Source: Pseudochryseolinea flava
Lineage (GTDB): Bacteria; Bacteroidota; Bacteroidia; Cytophagales; Cyclobacteriaceae
Direction: 5' to 3'
Assembly: GCF_003286915.1 (NCBI RefSeq)
Contig: NZ_QMFY01000006.1
Coordinates: 124,001-188,000, forward strand
DNA: 64,000 nt
A model generated the notes under the pieces. It made no database searches and was not told the DNA's origin. It saw nothing but the letters and a program-made list of their open reading frames with translations. Shown one piece after another: positions 26,504 to 35,421 of this stretch (the stretch's first letter is position 1; every line of letters begins with the position of its first letter). A program made the translations under genes and the position numbers.

Positions 26504-27394
26504 TTAAGCCACAAGTTGTTTTTTAAATTGATTTGGACTAACGCCGGTTTCTTTCTTAAATAAACGTGAGAAGTAAGGAAGATTATCAAAGCCGAGTGCG
26601 TAAGCAATTTCTGAAACACTTTGCTCTGCTTCAATCAACATATTTTTGGCCTCGGATATAAGGAAGATGTGGATGAGTTCAATGGCCGTCTTACCCGTTT
26701 CCTGTTTTAATAGATCACTTAAATAACGAGATGACATGTTCAGTTCTGATGCCATGAACTTAACGGTTGGCAGTCCTTTTTCTTGTAAATACCCATTATT
26801 AAAATATAGCGCTAGCTTTTCATTGAACTTCGAGACGACCTTTCCTGATAAACTTGTTCTGTTGATAAACTGTCTTTTATAGAATCGTTGCGCGTATTTC
26901 AGGATTGAATCGATGTGCGCAAGGATAATGTCTCGACTATATTCGTCGGGATTGTTATTGTATTCGATTTCAATTTTTTGATAGAGATCCCAAATGATCA
27001 TTTCTTCTTTTGGAGAAAGATGCAGTGCTTCATTAGATTCATATTCAAAGAACGAGTACTTTTTGATCTCGCTGTGCAGTGGATGGCCATTGAGATAATC
27101 TTCGTGCATGTAAATGGCAAAGCCACTTTCCTCTAACTCGACATTACGCATTTCAATCACTTGCCGTGGCTTAAAAAATGACATCGATCCACTATCGTGA
27201 TCATACTTGGTACGACCATACATAATCTGACCGGCAATCAGTTTCTTGAATCCTATCATGTAAAAGTCACTGGTATATTCTGTATTGCCGAAAGTGCATG
27301 TTTGATTGCAGCGGAGAAGACTAAGCAATGGATTTTCCGGACCGGGATAGCCATTACTGCGGTGCATGTCACTTAGTGTCTTGAAATGTATCAT
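26504..27394 (-). CDS. AraC family transcriptional regulator
   Basis: A 296-residue protein with an N-terminal cupin-like ligand domain (about 20-160) and a C-terminal double helix-turn-helix (about 195-290): VKFMASELNMSSRYLSDLLK and EIAYALGFDNLPYFSRLFKK, ending SPNQFKKQLVA. This is the standard one-component AraC regulator. The SDR gene lies 80 bp upstream on the same strand and is the likely target, as AraC-SDR pairs are common in Bacteroidetes. The effector is unknown. Confidence 0.9.
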   Translation of the reverse strand: MIHFKTLSDMHRSNGYPGPENPLLSLLRCNQTCTFGNTEYTSDFYMIGFKKLIAGQIMYGRTKYDHDSGSMSFFKPRQVIEMRNVELEESGFAIYMHEDYLNGHPLHSEIKKYSFFEYESNEALHLSPKEEMIIWDLYQKIEIEYNNNPDEYSRDIILAHIDSILKYAQRFYKRQFINRTSLSGKVVSKFNEKLALYFNNGYLQEKGLPTVKFMASELNMSSRYLSDLLKQETGKTAIELIHIFLISEAKNMLIEAEQSVSEIAYALGFDNLPYFSRLFKKETGVSPNQFKKQLVA

Positions 27395-27473
27395 AATAAA
27401 AAGTTAGGAAACGATTCCGGAAGATCTCCGGAAATCGTTTATGAGCCTATAACCAAGAAGCTGCTGAAATAAT

Positions 27474-28292
27474 TTATTTTCCGTGGGCTTTTTCTGCTAC
27501 TTCTTTCCAGCTTTCCCAAGTTTTTAATCTGTCAGCATAAACTTGCGTTACCCAAGGAAGCGCCATTTTTCCAAGAAAAAGTCTTAGCGGTGGATTTTCA
27601 CTGCGCACAAGTTTTAACATGGCTTCTGTTGTTGCCTCGGGAACACCGAAGATGTCGTCGGTTAATCCTTCGTTAAACGATGCTCTTACATTGTCGTACT
27701 CTTTCATGGGTTGAGCGTGCAGTGCCGATGCGCTAGCCCATTCCGTTGCAAACCCATTAGGCTCAACAAGTGTGACCTTAATTCCAAAGCCTGCGACTTC
27801 TGCAGCTAGGGTTTCACTTAGTCCTTCAACAGCCCACTTCGAAGCATTATAAATGCCGAGTACGGGTAATGTCACCATTCCTAACACACTTGAAATTTGA
27901 ATGATATGGCCATGCTGTTGCTTGCGCATGATCGGCATTACCGCTTGAGTAACCCATAGCAATCCGAAAACATTTGTCTCAATCTGATCGCGTGCTTCTT
28001 TTTCTGTTGTTTCTTCAATCGTGCCGAAAAGCCCGAAGCCAGCATTGTTGATTACAATATCAATACTCCCAAAATGCGCGCTCGCTGTTTGAACGGCTTT
28101 GAAGCACTGCTCTCGATCGTTCACGTCGAGTTTTATCGGGAGTATCTTACTTCCGAATTCTTTCTTGAGATCGTCTAAAGTCTCTACGTTACGTGCGGTA
28201 GCCGCTACGTTATAACCAGCGTTAAGAAATGCGGTGGTCCAGATTTTACCAAAACCCTTGGAAGCACCTGTGATGAAAATAGTCTTTGTCAT
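27474..28292 (-). CDS. Short-chain dehydrogenase/reductase (SDR)
   Basis: A 272-residue classical SDR. The Rossmann motif TGASKGFG lies at 8-15, NNAG at 82-85, the catalytic serine in SS at 134-135, and Y148 with K152 in YNASK. These sit at the expected positions, so the enzyme should be active with NAD(P)H. The substrate is not known. The AraC gene follows on the same strand. The region 28293-28403 upstream has no gene. Confidence 0.92.
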   Translation of the reverse strand: MTKTIFITGASKGFGKIWTTAFLNAGYNVAATARNVETLDDLKKEFGSKILPIKLDVNDREQCFKAVQTASAHFGSIDIVINNAGFGLFGTIEETTEKEARDQIETNVFGLLWVTQAVMPIMRKQQHGHIIQISSVLGMVTLPVLGIYNASKWAVEGLSETLAAEVAGFGIKVTLVEPNGFATEWASASALHAQPMKEYDNVRASFNEGLTDDIFGVPEATTEAMLKLVRSENPPLRLFLGKMALPWVTQVYADRLKTWESWKEVAEKAHGK

Positions 28293-28403
28293 TTGTCTTG
28301 TTGATTATCAATGACACAAAACTATCGTGGTGGCTTAATCTAATACTTATACAAAAATCCGGAAAGCAGATACATTTTGTTGCCTGCTGTCGCAAAGATC
28401 CGG

Positions 28404-28434
28404 CAAAAAGAAAACCTGAGAGTAAACCCAGGTT
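28404..28434 (-). terminator. Terminator of the LTxxQ-protein gene
   Basis: Arms AACCTG (28413-28418) and CAGGTT (28429-28434), with an A-rich run to the left (28404-28414), form a hairpin followed by U-rich sequence when read on the minus strand, 37 bp after the stop of the next gene. Confidence 0.6.
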
Positions 28435-28470
28435 CGTGTAAATGCTTTCGAGAAATAGAAATGTATATGC

Positions 28471-29106
28471 CTATTTCTTTTTATGCGCTTTCCGATGTTC
28501 ACGATTCTCTTTTTTTAAGGCTTGATACTTTTCAAATTGCGCCGGCGTCAAAATTGTTTTGATTTCGTTTTGATGTTCATCGCGTTGTTTCTTCATGGTT
28601 TCCTTGTACACTTCTCTATATTGGCCTTCTTTCCGAGATGCTTTTACCTTGCTGTGAAATGTTTTGTTCACAGCTTCCATTTTTTGCAATTGATCATCGG
28701 TTAGTGAAAGCGTTTCTTTCAACTTGGCAGCGCGTTCTGCTTTTTCTTTTTGTCTATCCGCACGTCGTTGTTGTTTTTGTTGCTGCTGCAATGTTTTCCA
28801 TTTCTCACTTTGTGCAGGTGTGAGTACGGTGTTCATTTCTTTTCTTCTAGATTCTTGCAACGACTTTAGTGTTTTCGACTTTTCTTCTTTGGCGATTGCA
28901 GAATCTTTCCTTACGGCGACACGCTTTGCATGATACTTTTCGTTGATGGACTTGATCGATGCGTACTGTTCCTCACTCAAGGTAAGTTCAGTTTTCATTT
29001 TATCAATCAGGGCAACTTTATCGTGACGATGATAACTCCCCTGATGTTGTGCAAAAACCATGGTACACATCATCACACATATTCCGAATACGAAGCTCTT
29101 TTTCAT
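28471..29106 (-). CDS. Spy/CpxP-like LTxxQ periplasmic protein with two repeats
   Basis: A 211-residue protein with a signal peptide (1-19, ending VFA) and a highly charged helical body. It has two similar halves, each with an LT-[L]-S/T-x-x-Q motif and a later LTPAQ motif: LTLSEEQYASI/VLTPAQSEKW and LSLTDDQLQKM/ILTPAQFEKY. Spy and CpxP are periplasmic chaperones or stress sensors with this motif, usually with one such unit. The body contains a stretch of Q and R residues (about 105-125). It is followed by its own terminator. Confidence 0.8.
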   Translation of the reverse strand: MKKSFVFGICVMMCTMVFAQHQGSYHRHDKVALIDKMKTELTLSEEQYASIKSINEKYHAKRVAVRKDSAIAKEEKSKTLKSLQESRRKEMNTVLTPAQSEKWKTLQQQQKQQRRADRQKEKAERAAKLKETLSLTDDQLQKMEAVNKTFHSKVKASRKEGQYREVYKETMKKQRDEHQNEIKTILTPAQFEKYQALKKENREHRKAHKKK

Positions 29107-29302
29107 AGTGTTTTGTTTTTGTTACGATTCTTAGATACAAAATGAGCCCCAACGTTTAATGTCGTATTGAAGTATTAGACGGTTGCTACTGCATTTGAGG
29201 TGATACGGCAATTCCAATCGATAATTGCCGTTACATGACGGCCGAATGGCTGTTGCGGTTGTTTACTGGTGGCAGCTTTTTTTAGGATATCCGAAAAAAG
29301 CC

Positions 29303-29497
29303 ATGAAAACGCAACCTGAAAATCCAAATGATCATAAGCGTAAAACACCCTCCACAAAGGGTAAAGAGAAGCAGGCTAGTGCTTTTACTTCTTATGATAC
29401 CGCTAAAGTTCAGACGTCATCACCGCAAAAGGTTCGCGAATCAAAGGAAAGTACCGCGGAACAAGCGCGGGCTCGTGACGCAAAAGAAGGGCAATAG
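29303..29497 (+). CDS. Small charged hypothetical protein
   Basis: A 64-residue protein beginning MKTQPENPNDHKRKTP. It is rich in K, S, E and A, has no hydrophobic segment and is probably disordered. ATG 29303 is chosen; the open frame reaches a TTG at 29225. The function is unknown and the gene may be spurious. The 330 bp from 29498 to 29830 show no gene. Confidence 0.35.
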   Translation: MKTQPENPNDHKRKTPSTKGKEKQASAFTSYDTAKVQTSSPQKVRESKESTAEQARARDAKEGQ

Positions 29498-29830
29498 CCA
29501 TTGCGAATCATTCAGTAATTTCTTAAGAAATGAATGCACCACCCCCATGAACATGATGGTAGAAAGTGTAAACATTTCAGAACATTTGTCGTTTTTTTAC
29601 AATTAGACTCAGCCATACCGGTGGTTTGTAGAGTGGTAATCATTTGGAGAAAGTGAACGTGAGGTTCGTGAAGACAGACTTCGATAGCCGAATGTTACGT
29701 CCATTGGAAGGTAAGAGTATCTGCCAGGGCATTGATTTTTTTCAATAAAAAACTATACTTGCGGAAATTTAAGTGAAGTCCAGCAATCACTTTAAAAACG
29801 GGGCGATGCCTAAAGCCAAATTGTGGGCGT

Positions 29831-30361
29831 ATGAAAAAAAATAATAGAATGAAAAAATTACTTCTTGTAGGTTTTCTCCTTGTTGTAGCGCAGGTGTCAT
29901 ACGGACAATACGCACTCGACAAAGGAAGAGCTCAATTCAACGCTGGCTTAGGTTTCTCTTCATGGGGCGTACCTATTTATGCAGGGTTTGACTACGGTGT
30001 TCACCAAGATATTTCTGTAGGTGGTGAATTGTCATATAGATCATATCGCGAAAGATATGGTTACGGGCAGTTTCGCGCGCGTTACAGACACAGCATCATT
30101 GGTATCGCAGCAAACGGTAACTACCATTTTAATACAGTATTGGACATTCCAAGGGAATGGGATTTCTATGCAGGCTTAACACTTGGCTACTACATTTGGA
30201 ATACTGGAGGTGATGATTACCTTGGTGATGAAGGTTCTGGCCTCGGTCTAGCAGCTCAAGTTGGTGGTCGTTATTACTTCAACGATCGTTTCGGCGTTAA
30301 CCTTGAATTGGGTGGCGGTTCTTTCTCTGGTGGTAAATTTGGTATCACCATCAAATTATAA
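29831..30361 (+). CDS. Small outer-membrane beta-barrel protein
   Basis: A 176-residue protein with a signal peptide; the start is ATG 29831 or ATG 29849 (the latter gives MKKLLLVGFLLVVAQVSYGQ, a standard signal). The body alternates Gly/Tyr-rich strands (FSSWGVPIYAGFDYGVHQDI, YRSYRERYGYGQFRARYRHS, YYFNDRFGVNLELGGG) and ends GITIKL, as in eight-stranded OmpX/OmpW-like barrels. It stands alone, before a bidirectional terminator shared with the convergent gene. Confidence 0.75.
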   Translation: MKKNNRMKKLLLVGFLLVVAQVSYGQYALDKGRAQFNAGLGFSSWGVPIYAGFDYGVHQDISVGGELSYRSYRERYGYGQFRARYRHSIIGIAANGNYHFNTVLDIPREWDFYAGLTLGYYIWNTGGDDYLGDEGSGLGLAAQVGGRYYFNDRFGVNLELGGGSFSGGKFGITIKL

Positions 30362-30380
30362 TTCAGATCTAATCTGAAAC

Positions 30381-30418
30381 AAAAAAAACGAGGCTTCGAT
30401 TTGGGCCTCGTTTTTTTT
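30381..30418. terminator. Bidirectional terminator
   Basis: Arms AACGAGGC (30387-30394) and GCCTCGTT (30405-30412) are perfect complements flanked by eight A on the left and eight T on the right, between two convergent genes. Confidence 0.9.
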
Positions 30419-30432
30419 GACTCGGTTATTAT

Positions 30433-31053
30433 CTACAATCCAAAAGTCACGCCCGCGGATAATGTAAATGCTTGATTATTGATTGTCGCGTTCGACTTCG
30501 AGACATCGGTAAGTCCGTGCGTATAACGTCCATCAATAATGAGATGCGTTTCATCTGCAATGAGCCAGTTCAATCCGATACCACCCGTAACGCCGAAGTC
30601 AAATGTATTAAAGAAGTCACTGTAATCTTTTACTTCTTCAGCGTCCGCATCACCGATCTTTTCAGCTGCACCGGTGAGGAAACTGAACGAGGGGCCCACG
30701 AAAAGATTAGGGCGGCATTTGCCATCCTTGTTTAAAAAGAATCGTCCCGTGATTGGTACTTCGATATACTTGAGCGAAGTCTTTTTGTCGTCGACTTCTG
30801 CGCCCTTTTGTGAATACAATACTTTCGTCGTTACGCCGTAAGTATTTTGGATGGAGTAAGTCAAGCCAACACCCAGAAGTATTCCTGTGCGATAATCAGA
30901 TGAGCTGCCATCGTCACCGAATTTTGAAAGGTTCATACCCACTTCTGGCCCGAAACTCCACACCTTTTCATCGGTTTGTGCTTGTGCGGAAAAAGATATA
31001 ATCGTCAATATTAAGCTAGCGAGGAGGGTTCGTCTGTTCGTTATTTGTTTCAT
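30433..31053 (-). CDS. Porin-family outer-membrane beta-barrel protein (PorT-like fold)
   Basis: A 206-residue protein with a signal peptide (MKQITNRRTLLASLILTIIS, cleavage near AQA). The start ATG 31053 is preferred to the far-upstream frame at 31119 because the signal begins there. The body has the PorT-like pattern FGPEVGMNLSKFGDDGS, YRTGILLGVGLTYSI, a plain TGRFFLNKDGK strand, GVTGGIGLNWLI and a C-terminal LSAGVTFGL. It belongs to the common outer membrane protein beta-barrel family of Bacteroidetes, with no specific role. Confidence 0.8.
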   Translation of the reverse strand: MKQITNRRTLLASLILTIISFSAQAQTDEKVWSFGPEVGMNLSKFGDDGSSSDYRTGILLGVGLTYSIQNTYGVTTKVLYSQKGAEVDDKKTSLKYIEVPITGRFFLNKDGKCRPNLFVGPSFSFLTGAAEKIGDADAEEVKDYSDFFNTFDFGVTGGIGLNWLIADETHLIIDGRYTHGLTDVSKSNATINNQAFTLSAGVTFGL

Positions 31054-31413
31054 ACAAATTGTAAAGTTGTTTGCATGGAACGCGTAAAATGAAATGCCCT
31101 GCCGCTCGTACTGCCGCAACTCTGCTGTACGCTTCTTGATACAACGGTATGGCTATGTGCTATGAATCATCACGGTGAATGTTGGCAATGTAGCCGAAAC
31201 GATGTGGGGGTTATGCAACCTATTTTCAACTTAAAGGCAAAGCCGGAAAATCTAAGCAAAACTTTATTTGCGCATGACGAGTCTATGCTACTGTAGTCGT
31301 GTTTCGTGTTCGCTGGATTGAAAGGAAGGTACGCGCGGAGGAAATGACAATTTTTTGGAGACAGGCGACTGGTTTTAACCGATGAATTGACGTAATGAAC
31401 AGTCTAAAAGAAC

Positions 31414-31530
31414 AAAAGGGATCTTATCCGCCTGATAACATCCCTTTTTATTTTTCCTTTTACGGAACCCCAATTTAAAATTTGACAACGGGTATACAAT
31501 AGTAGTACTTTATTTATAAAATCCACGTGT
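31414..31530. repeat. Intergenic hairpin repeat, copy A
   Basis: A hairpin with arms AAAAGGGA (31414-31421) and TCCCTTTT (31441-31448) encloses a loop with CCGCCTGATAA. It is followed by about 80 bp that align with copy B (CCTTTT, TTTAAAA, ACAACGG, TACAATAGTA and TTTA blocks in the same order). The surrounding 31054-31911 has no gene. The element may be a terminator or a small-RNA gene; the conserved flank lies to the right of the hairpin, so an RNA would probably read on the minus strand. Confidence 0.5.
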
Positions 31531-31775
31531 CAACCCGCTTAATACCCCAAAATTTTTTTCGAGTTGTAGTATTTCGGAGGTGTACGGTAAGTTTGTTTCG
31601 ACGAGCGCAATGGCAGCTTTTTATTAAAGCTTTTGAAAACATTTGATGACAATAAAAGTTCCCGCGAACACAATTTTTAATCGTGTTTTAATCGACATGT
31701 ATGATGGATAAATCAGTGTTATAAGATGGGCCGAAGAAATTTAACGCAACGTGAAGAATGTGATTGCGCTAATAG

Positions 31776-31884
31776 AAGGGACTCACCCGCCTGATAAATC
31801 CCTTTTATTGTCCTTTTCAATTTACAAGTTTAAAACAACGGTCTACAATAGTATTTAATTATGTGAAATCTTCATGGACATACC
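31776..31884. repeat. Intergenic hairpin repeat, copy B
   Basis: A hairpin with arms AAGGGA (31776-31781) and TCCCTT (31799-31804) has the same CCGCCTGATAA loop core as copy A, 362 bp away, and the same downstream blocks. It lies about 105 bp past the histidine-kinase stop on the minus strand. A TAAGTTTG box at 31588-31595 lies between the copies and could be a plus-strand -7 element. Confidence 0.5.
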
Positions 31885-31911
31885 CGTTTTTTACCCTGAG
31901 TTTTTGCATCA

Positions 31912-33357
31912 CTACGAATTGGCTTGCACTGTATGTTCAGCTATGGGAAGGAAGACGGTGAAGGTGCTGCCTTTACCTTCGGTGGATTCAAGGATGATGG
32001 AACCGCCTAATTTCTCGACAACCTCACGCGTAATAAATAATCCTAGCCCACTCCCTGTAGAGCGATCTGATCCTCTAAAAAACATATTGAAGATCTTGTC
32101 CTGATATATCGTCGCAATACCAATGCCATTGTCGGTTACATAAATTGCATTTTGCGCTGAACGATAACCAATCTCTATCGTCGGGATAGGTTTGCTGAAG
32201 TCGTGATACTTGATGGAATTTGCAATGAGGTTGTTGAGAATAATGGTAAGACGAATGCGGTCTGAAAAGATAATAACGTCGTCGTTGATCAACTGTTTGA
32301 ACTGAATTTTATCGGCGTTGTGATTGAAGCGAAGTGCTTCGATGGTCTCACGAACCAGTGTGCCAACTTTGATCGGTTCGTTCGCCGTTTCAGTCCGCGC
32401 GTTCCGAGAATAGTCAATAATCTCTTTGATAAAGTCATCCTGCGCATTCACGCGCCCCTGAATCATCATCAGAATTTGAAGCAGTTCTTCACGATCATTT
32501 GTTTTACGCGCGAGGTTTGTTAATCCAAGAATGGAACTTAAGGGTGATCGCAAATCATGCGATACACTGTACACAAACCGATCAAGCTCATCATTCACCT
32601 TTTGCAATTCCGCATTTTTCTGATTAGCAAAATCTTCTTTTTGAATTAGTTCAAGTTCTGAGGCTTTGTTTAAGTTGATCAAGAAATAAAGTGCAAGCAA
32701 CGCGATGGTGAGTGATATGAAGTAATTAATGATAAAGCTGATTTTAATATAGAATTCAGTTGGCCGTGTGATGGCTGTCGGGTGTATGTCGCCGAAAAAT
32801 GCCAGTAGAAAAAGTGCTGACGTGAATGCCGCTAACACGAATCCTGTTAAATGATCTTCAAAGGCTAGCATCGCAAATGAGCCAATGCCGACTGGGATAA
32901 AAAACATGAAAGCGCCGGTTTCAAAGGGATCGGTGATGGCCACCCAAAACACCACTAAATTGGATGCAACCATAAGGGCCACCTTCGCCAATTTATATTT
33001 CTGTTGCCGTAAGAGCCACAGCGACAGCATGGGGGTGCATAGCAGCACGACGTACGCAGGAATAGCATAGTAGACTTGGTTTAGCAGGTCTAACGTCGCA
33101 TAAGCCAGCGCCACGGCCATGCACGTTACCGAAAGATAGGCGGTAAGCATCAGGCGCTTGTATTCCGCACGTGATGGAGAATCTTTCTTAATACGAATAA
33201 ACGCTTTTAGGTTGGCTCGTGTCAAATCGATTCGGTTTGGTGTATAAGATAATGGAAATGCGTCAAATGCGTAAAGCCTGACTGTGTAAAGATGGGAATT
33301 CACCTTCGGCCAGTTTAGAATGTCGCATTTTTCCAATGTTGATAGCCAAGCAGCCAA
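31912..33357 (-). CDS. Membrane sensor histidine kinase
   Basis: A protein of up to 481 residues. About six membrane helices (65-225) form an unnamed sensor domain without a large periplasmic part. A short coiled coil follows, then a HisKA domain with SHDLRSPL and phospho-acceptor H267, and a HATPase domain with NNLIANSIKYH (N box), DNGIGIA (G1) and GSGLGLF (G2), so it should be an active kinase. There is no receiver domain or adjacent response-regulator gene, so its partner is unlinked. The far-upstream start is TTG and uncertain; the first 60 residues may not be translated. Confidence 0.88.
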   Translation of the reverse strand: MAAWLSTLEKCDILNWPKVNSHLYTVRLYAFDAFPLSYTPNRIDLTRANLKAFIRIKKDSPSRAEYKRLMLTAYLSVTCMAVALAYATLDLLNQVYYAIPAYVVLLCTPMLSLWLLRQQKYKLAKVALMVASNLVVFWVAITDPFETGAFMFFIPVGIGSFAMLAFEDHLTGFVLAAFTSALFLLAFFGDIHPTAITRPTEFYIKISFIINYFISLTIALLALYFLINLNKASELELIQKEDFANQKNAELQKVNDELDRFVYSVSHDLRSPLSSILGLTNLARKTNDREELLQILMMIQGRVNAQDDFIKEIIDYSRNARTETANEPIKVGTLVRETIEALRFNHNADKIQFKQLINDDVIIFSDRIRLTIILNNLIANSIKYHDFSKPIPTIEIGYRSAQNAIYVTDNGIGIATIYQDKIFNMFFRGSDRSTGSGLGLFITREVVEKLGGSIILESTEGKGSTFTVFLPIAEHTVQANS

Positions 33358-33421
33358 TTATTTTGCGTCGTTGCTACTTTATAGGCAGCGATTTTCAAGG
33401 CATTTACGTTAACACGAACTT

Positions 33422-34066
33422 ATGGATTACGAACTACTCGCGGCCCAGTTACGCCGTCCCGAAGGTGAGATGGGAATGGAAGTCACTTCCAAGATGAACG
33501 AAAATAATGTGTATGTGAATCGGCGATCGATTGACATTTTGAACATTGAGCCGGGGGAGAAGGTGTTGGAGATAGGGATGGCCAATGGATTTTTTTGCGA
33601 AGAGATTGTGCGCACGCGCCAAGCCTTGTATACAGGCTGCGACTTCTCTGAGTCGATGGTTGAAGCGGCAACAAAATTGAATGCAAAAAGAGTAGACACG
33701 TCGCAAGCATCTTTTCATCTCGGCGATGCCGCGCACTTACCTTTCGTAGATAATTCTTTCGATAAAGTATTTACGGTTAACACAATTTACTTTTGGCATC
33801 ATGCTGTCGACGAGCTTGGTGAAATTTTGAGAGTCATGAAACCTGGTGCCAAACTCGTTGTTGGTATTCGCTCGAAAGCCAGTATGCAAAATCTTCCCAT
33901 GGTGCAGTATGGTTTTAAGTTGTACGATGCCTACGAACTAGAATGTGCGTTAACGGATGCAGGATTTTGCGCTGTGAAAGTAATGAAGGAAGAGGAGCCT
34001 GTTATTACCGTTGCCGGGAAGATGATTTATTTCGAATCGTTGTTCGGCGTTGGAAAGAAGCCTTGA
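33422..34066 (+). CDS. SAM-dependent methyltransferase (class I)
   Basis: A 214-residue protein with the Rossmann-type motif I VLEIGMANGFFCEEIV (about 45-60), motif II region GCDFSESMVEAA, DAAHLPFVDNSFDKVFTVNT and a YFWHHAVDELGEILRVMKPG segment typical of UbiE-like class I methyltransferases. The substrate is unknown. It starts 64 bp from the divergent histidine kinase and precedes the Hsp70-like gene by 57 bp. Confidence 0.88.
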   Translation: MDYELLAAQLRRPEGEMGMEVTSKMNENNVYVNRRSIDILNIEPGEKVLEIGMANGFFCEEIVRTRQALYTGCDFSESMVEAATKLNAKRVDTSQASFHLGDAAHLPFVDNSFDKVFTVNTIYFWHHAVDELGEILRVMKPGAKLVVGIRSKASMQNLPMVQYGFKLYDAYELECALTDAGFCAVKVMKEEEPVITVAGKMIYFESLFGVGKKP

Positions 34067-34123
34067 TTTCAAATTCACATTTCTCCTAAACTTTTATTAC
34101 TCTTGCAGCTTGATCTGCAAAAA

Positions 34124-35371
34124 ATGGTTACGTGTGGTATAGATTTCGGTACTTCTAATTCGGGAGTAGCGCTGGCGACGACGGATGTAAAACTTTTGCC
34201 TGTCGAGGGCGATCATGTTACGATTCCTAGCGCGGTGTTTTATCCCAAACGAGAATTTGTTCCAGTATTCGGGAGAGAAGCTATGCGCCGTTTTTTTGAT
34301 AAACAAGAAGGCCGCTTGATGCGAAGCCTAAAACGCGTACTCGGCACAAGTCTCATGAAGCAAGGCACGATGGTGAACGGCAAGGTGATCAAGTTCGAGA
34401 AGATCATCGGATCTTTCTTGGAAAATATCAAGCAAAAAACAGATCACGCTGCGGGGATAGAGGTCGATCATGTAGTGATGGGGCGCCCTGTTCATTTTAT
34501 CGATAATGATCCACAGGGTGATGAACAAGCGCAGCATGAACTAGCAGCGATTGCAAAAACGATAGGCTTTAAATTTGTCGAATTTCAGTACGAACCGATT
34601 GCTGCTGCGTTTGCACATGAGGTGAAGATTGTAGGAGAGAAGTTAGCCATCGTTGTTGATCTTGGCGGTGGTACATCTGACTTCACCATTATCAAGCTCT
34701 CCAATAATTATATCGGAAAGGTGAATCGTGCGTCAGATATTTTAGCAAATACAGGTGTGCGTATCGGTGGAAATGATTTCGACAAGAAGATAAGCTTAAC
34801 GACAATTTTGCCAGAGATCGGTTATGGTAGTACCTATGGCGACAAAAAATTGGAAGTACCCTTAAAGCCTTATCATGATCTGTCGGAGTGGAGCCGTGTA
34901 AACTTTATATACAACATCAAAACGTTGTCTCAGACGCGTGAGTTGCTACATCAGTCACACGATAAAAAAAGATTTGGTAGATTGCTTCGCATATTGGAAA
35001 GTGAATCGGGACACACACTACTAGCCGCGGCAGAAGATACTAAAGTAGCACTGACGCCACATGTAGAACACCGGGCAACGTTCGGTTTTTTAGATCCACA
35101 CTTTTTCATCGATGTCACGCGCGATCAGTTTGAGAACGCCATCCAAGAAGATGTTCAGAAAATTGTTGATGCTGCGAACGAATGTCTGCGTTCGGCGAAT
35201 ATTGGTGCTTCAGCAATCAATCTTGTAATTCTAACGGGAGGATCAACAGAAGTGCCCTTGATCCAAAAGGTTTTCAAAGCGCTGTTTACCCACGCAACCA
35301 TTTCAGATGAGAACAAACTTTCTAGTGTAGCGCTTGGTTTGGCGTACGATAGCAAGCGTCGATTCGCCTAG
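34124..35371 (+). CDS. Hsp70-family chaperone-like protein (YegD type)
   Basis: A 415-residue actin-fold ATPase. Phosphate-1 motif GIDFGTSNSG lies at the N-terminus, phosphate-2 VVDLGGGTSDFT at about 175 and the adenosine motif LTGGSTEVPLI at about 375. It resembles YegD: a nucleotide-binding domain without a clear DnaK-type substrate-binding domain and lid. The ATG at 34124 gives the motif close to the N-terminus; the frame goes on to a TTG at 34103. Function in vivo is poorly known for this family. The methyltransferase is 57 bp upstream. Confidence 0.9.
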   Translation: MVTCGIDFGTSNSGVALATTDVKLLPVEGDHVTIPSAVFYPKREFVPVFGREAMRRFFDKQEGRLMRSLKRVLGTSLMKQGTMVNGKVIKFEKIIGSFLENIKQKTDHAAGIEVDHVVMGRPVHFIDNDPQGDEQAQHELAAIAKTIGFKFVEFQYEPIAAAFAHEVKIVGEKLAIVVDLGGGTSDFTIIKLSNNYIGKVNRASDILANTGVRIGGNDFDKKISLTTILPEIGYGSTYGDKKLEVPLKPYHDLSEWSRVNFIYNIKTLSQTRELLHQSHDKKRFGRLLRILESESGHTLLAAAEDTKVALTPHVEHRATFGFLDPHFFIDVTRDQFENAIQEDVQKIVDAANECLRSANIGASAINLVILTGGSTEVPLIQKVFKALFTHATISDENKLSSVALGLAYDSKRRFA

Positions 35372-35421
35372 TTCGTTATTCCTAGAGTCAAAGGTTTTGT
35401 GCATTTTTGTATTCTTCTGCG

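Noticed and set aside
28522-29145. Several plus-strand frames opposite the LTxxQ gene
   Set aside because: They are rich in F, L and C from reading the complement of K/E/Q-rich codons and have no start context.
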